64,000 nt of DNA from QHXQ01 sp036389395 (GTDB lineage Bacteria; Acidobacteriota; Blastocatellia; Pyrinomonadales; Pyrinomonadaceae), in NCBI GenBank assembly GCA_036389395.1, contig DASVPY010000034.1, forward strand, positions 1 to 64,000, in the 5' to 3' direction. Shown here piece after piece: positions 63,953 through 64,000 of the stretch. Under the pieces are notes generated by a model that saw only the letters and a list, made by a program, of their open reading frames with translations, was not told where the DNA came from and ran no database searches. How positions within the stretch are numbered: position 1 is the first letter of the stretch; each line of letters opens with the position of its first letter. The translations under genes and the position numbers were made by a program.

Positions 63953-64000
63953 TCACTCCGCGCGCACCGCGCCCGTCTCCTCTTGCAGCGGCAGGCGCGC
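63953..64000 (-). CDS. C-terminal end of a gene running off the right edge
   Basis: In the minus direction the last 15 codons ending at TGA 63953 read ARLPLQEETGAVRAE. The frame is open to the window edge and lies 22 bases before the next gene's start, as expected in an operon. Too short to name; pairing with preA would suggest a partner enzyme of pyrimidine breakdown, but this is a guess. Confidence 0.45.
   Translation of the reverse strand, partial: ARLPLQEETGAVRAE

Overview
The window looks like chromosome of a GC-rich bacterium with a diderm envelope, most likely Acidobacteriota (Blastocatellia/Pyrinomonadaceae-like). The taxon is an inference from gene content: a complete type IV pilus pilMNOPQ set with a secretin, TonB-like and DUF4328 proteins, an ElbD-type ether-lipid enzyme, papain-like peptidases with a chagasin-type inhibitor, and intergenic heptamer repeats. 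No rRNA or marker gene was available to prove it. No prophage, insertion sequence or CRISPR array was seen. One tRNA (Pro, UGG) is present.

Layout. 1-2 kb: a small unknown protein, HU, tRNA-Pro and an HNH endonuclease gene placed between a 5'-half tRNA fragment and the intact tRNA. 2-6 kb: rdgB and two unrecognised large proteins. 6.1-12.9 kb: a promoter, a long leader with what reads as a GEMM-I (cyclic-dinucleotide) riboswitch followed by a C-rich G-poor stretch, then pilM-N-O-P-Q and a Roadblock/LC7 protein, closed by two hairpin terminators. 13-18.6 kb: a glycosyltransferase, epimerase, GMC oxidoreductase and GT-C-like membrane protein group. 18.6-27.6 kb (all minus): mtgA, a histone-deacetylase-like enzyme, an ABC-2 exporter, a secreted protein, two peptide-type ABC permeases, menG and a zinc-site-less M16 homologue. 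28-36.8 kb: a TonB-like protein, a frameshifted secreted protein, an aminotransferase, coaD, and a papain-like peptidase with a stand-alone copy of its C-terminal domain and a chagasin-like inhibitor. 36.8-38.5 kb: an AT-rich patch with Uma2 and DUF4365 nuclease-fold genes. 38.5-50.3 kb: metH with an attenuator-like leader, then a lipid group (PlsC-type acyltransferase, lipid kinase, NAD-epimerase, and a 1475-residue reductase/AMP-ligase/ACP/acyltransferase fusion). 50.3-64 kb: HicAB, a LarA/DUF2088 protein, prolyl oligopeptidase, a HAD phosphatase, a cyclic-phosphate-type receiver protein, exonuclease III, an SDR, a histidine phosphatase, NAD(P)H-hydrate dehydratase, unknown membrane proteins, and preA with the end of another gene.

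The most unusual signal is a family of intergenic elements. At ten or more places the gap between two genes is almost filled by tandem 7-nt units, a spacer, and the same units in inverted orientation. Each locus uses its own heptamer (GGATTGC, TTAGCTG, GTTCAAG, GTGACAG, AGTGCCG, AGAAGCC/AGTAGTC, GGGATGA), yet the architecture is the same: arms reach to within a few bases of stop and start codons, and most starts beside an arm lack a Shine-Dalgarno sequence. The other leading candidates are the riboswitch plus Rho-type leader of the pilus operon, and an orphan switch-like leader before metH.
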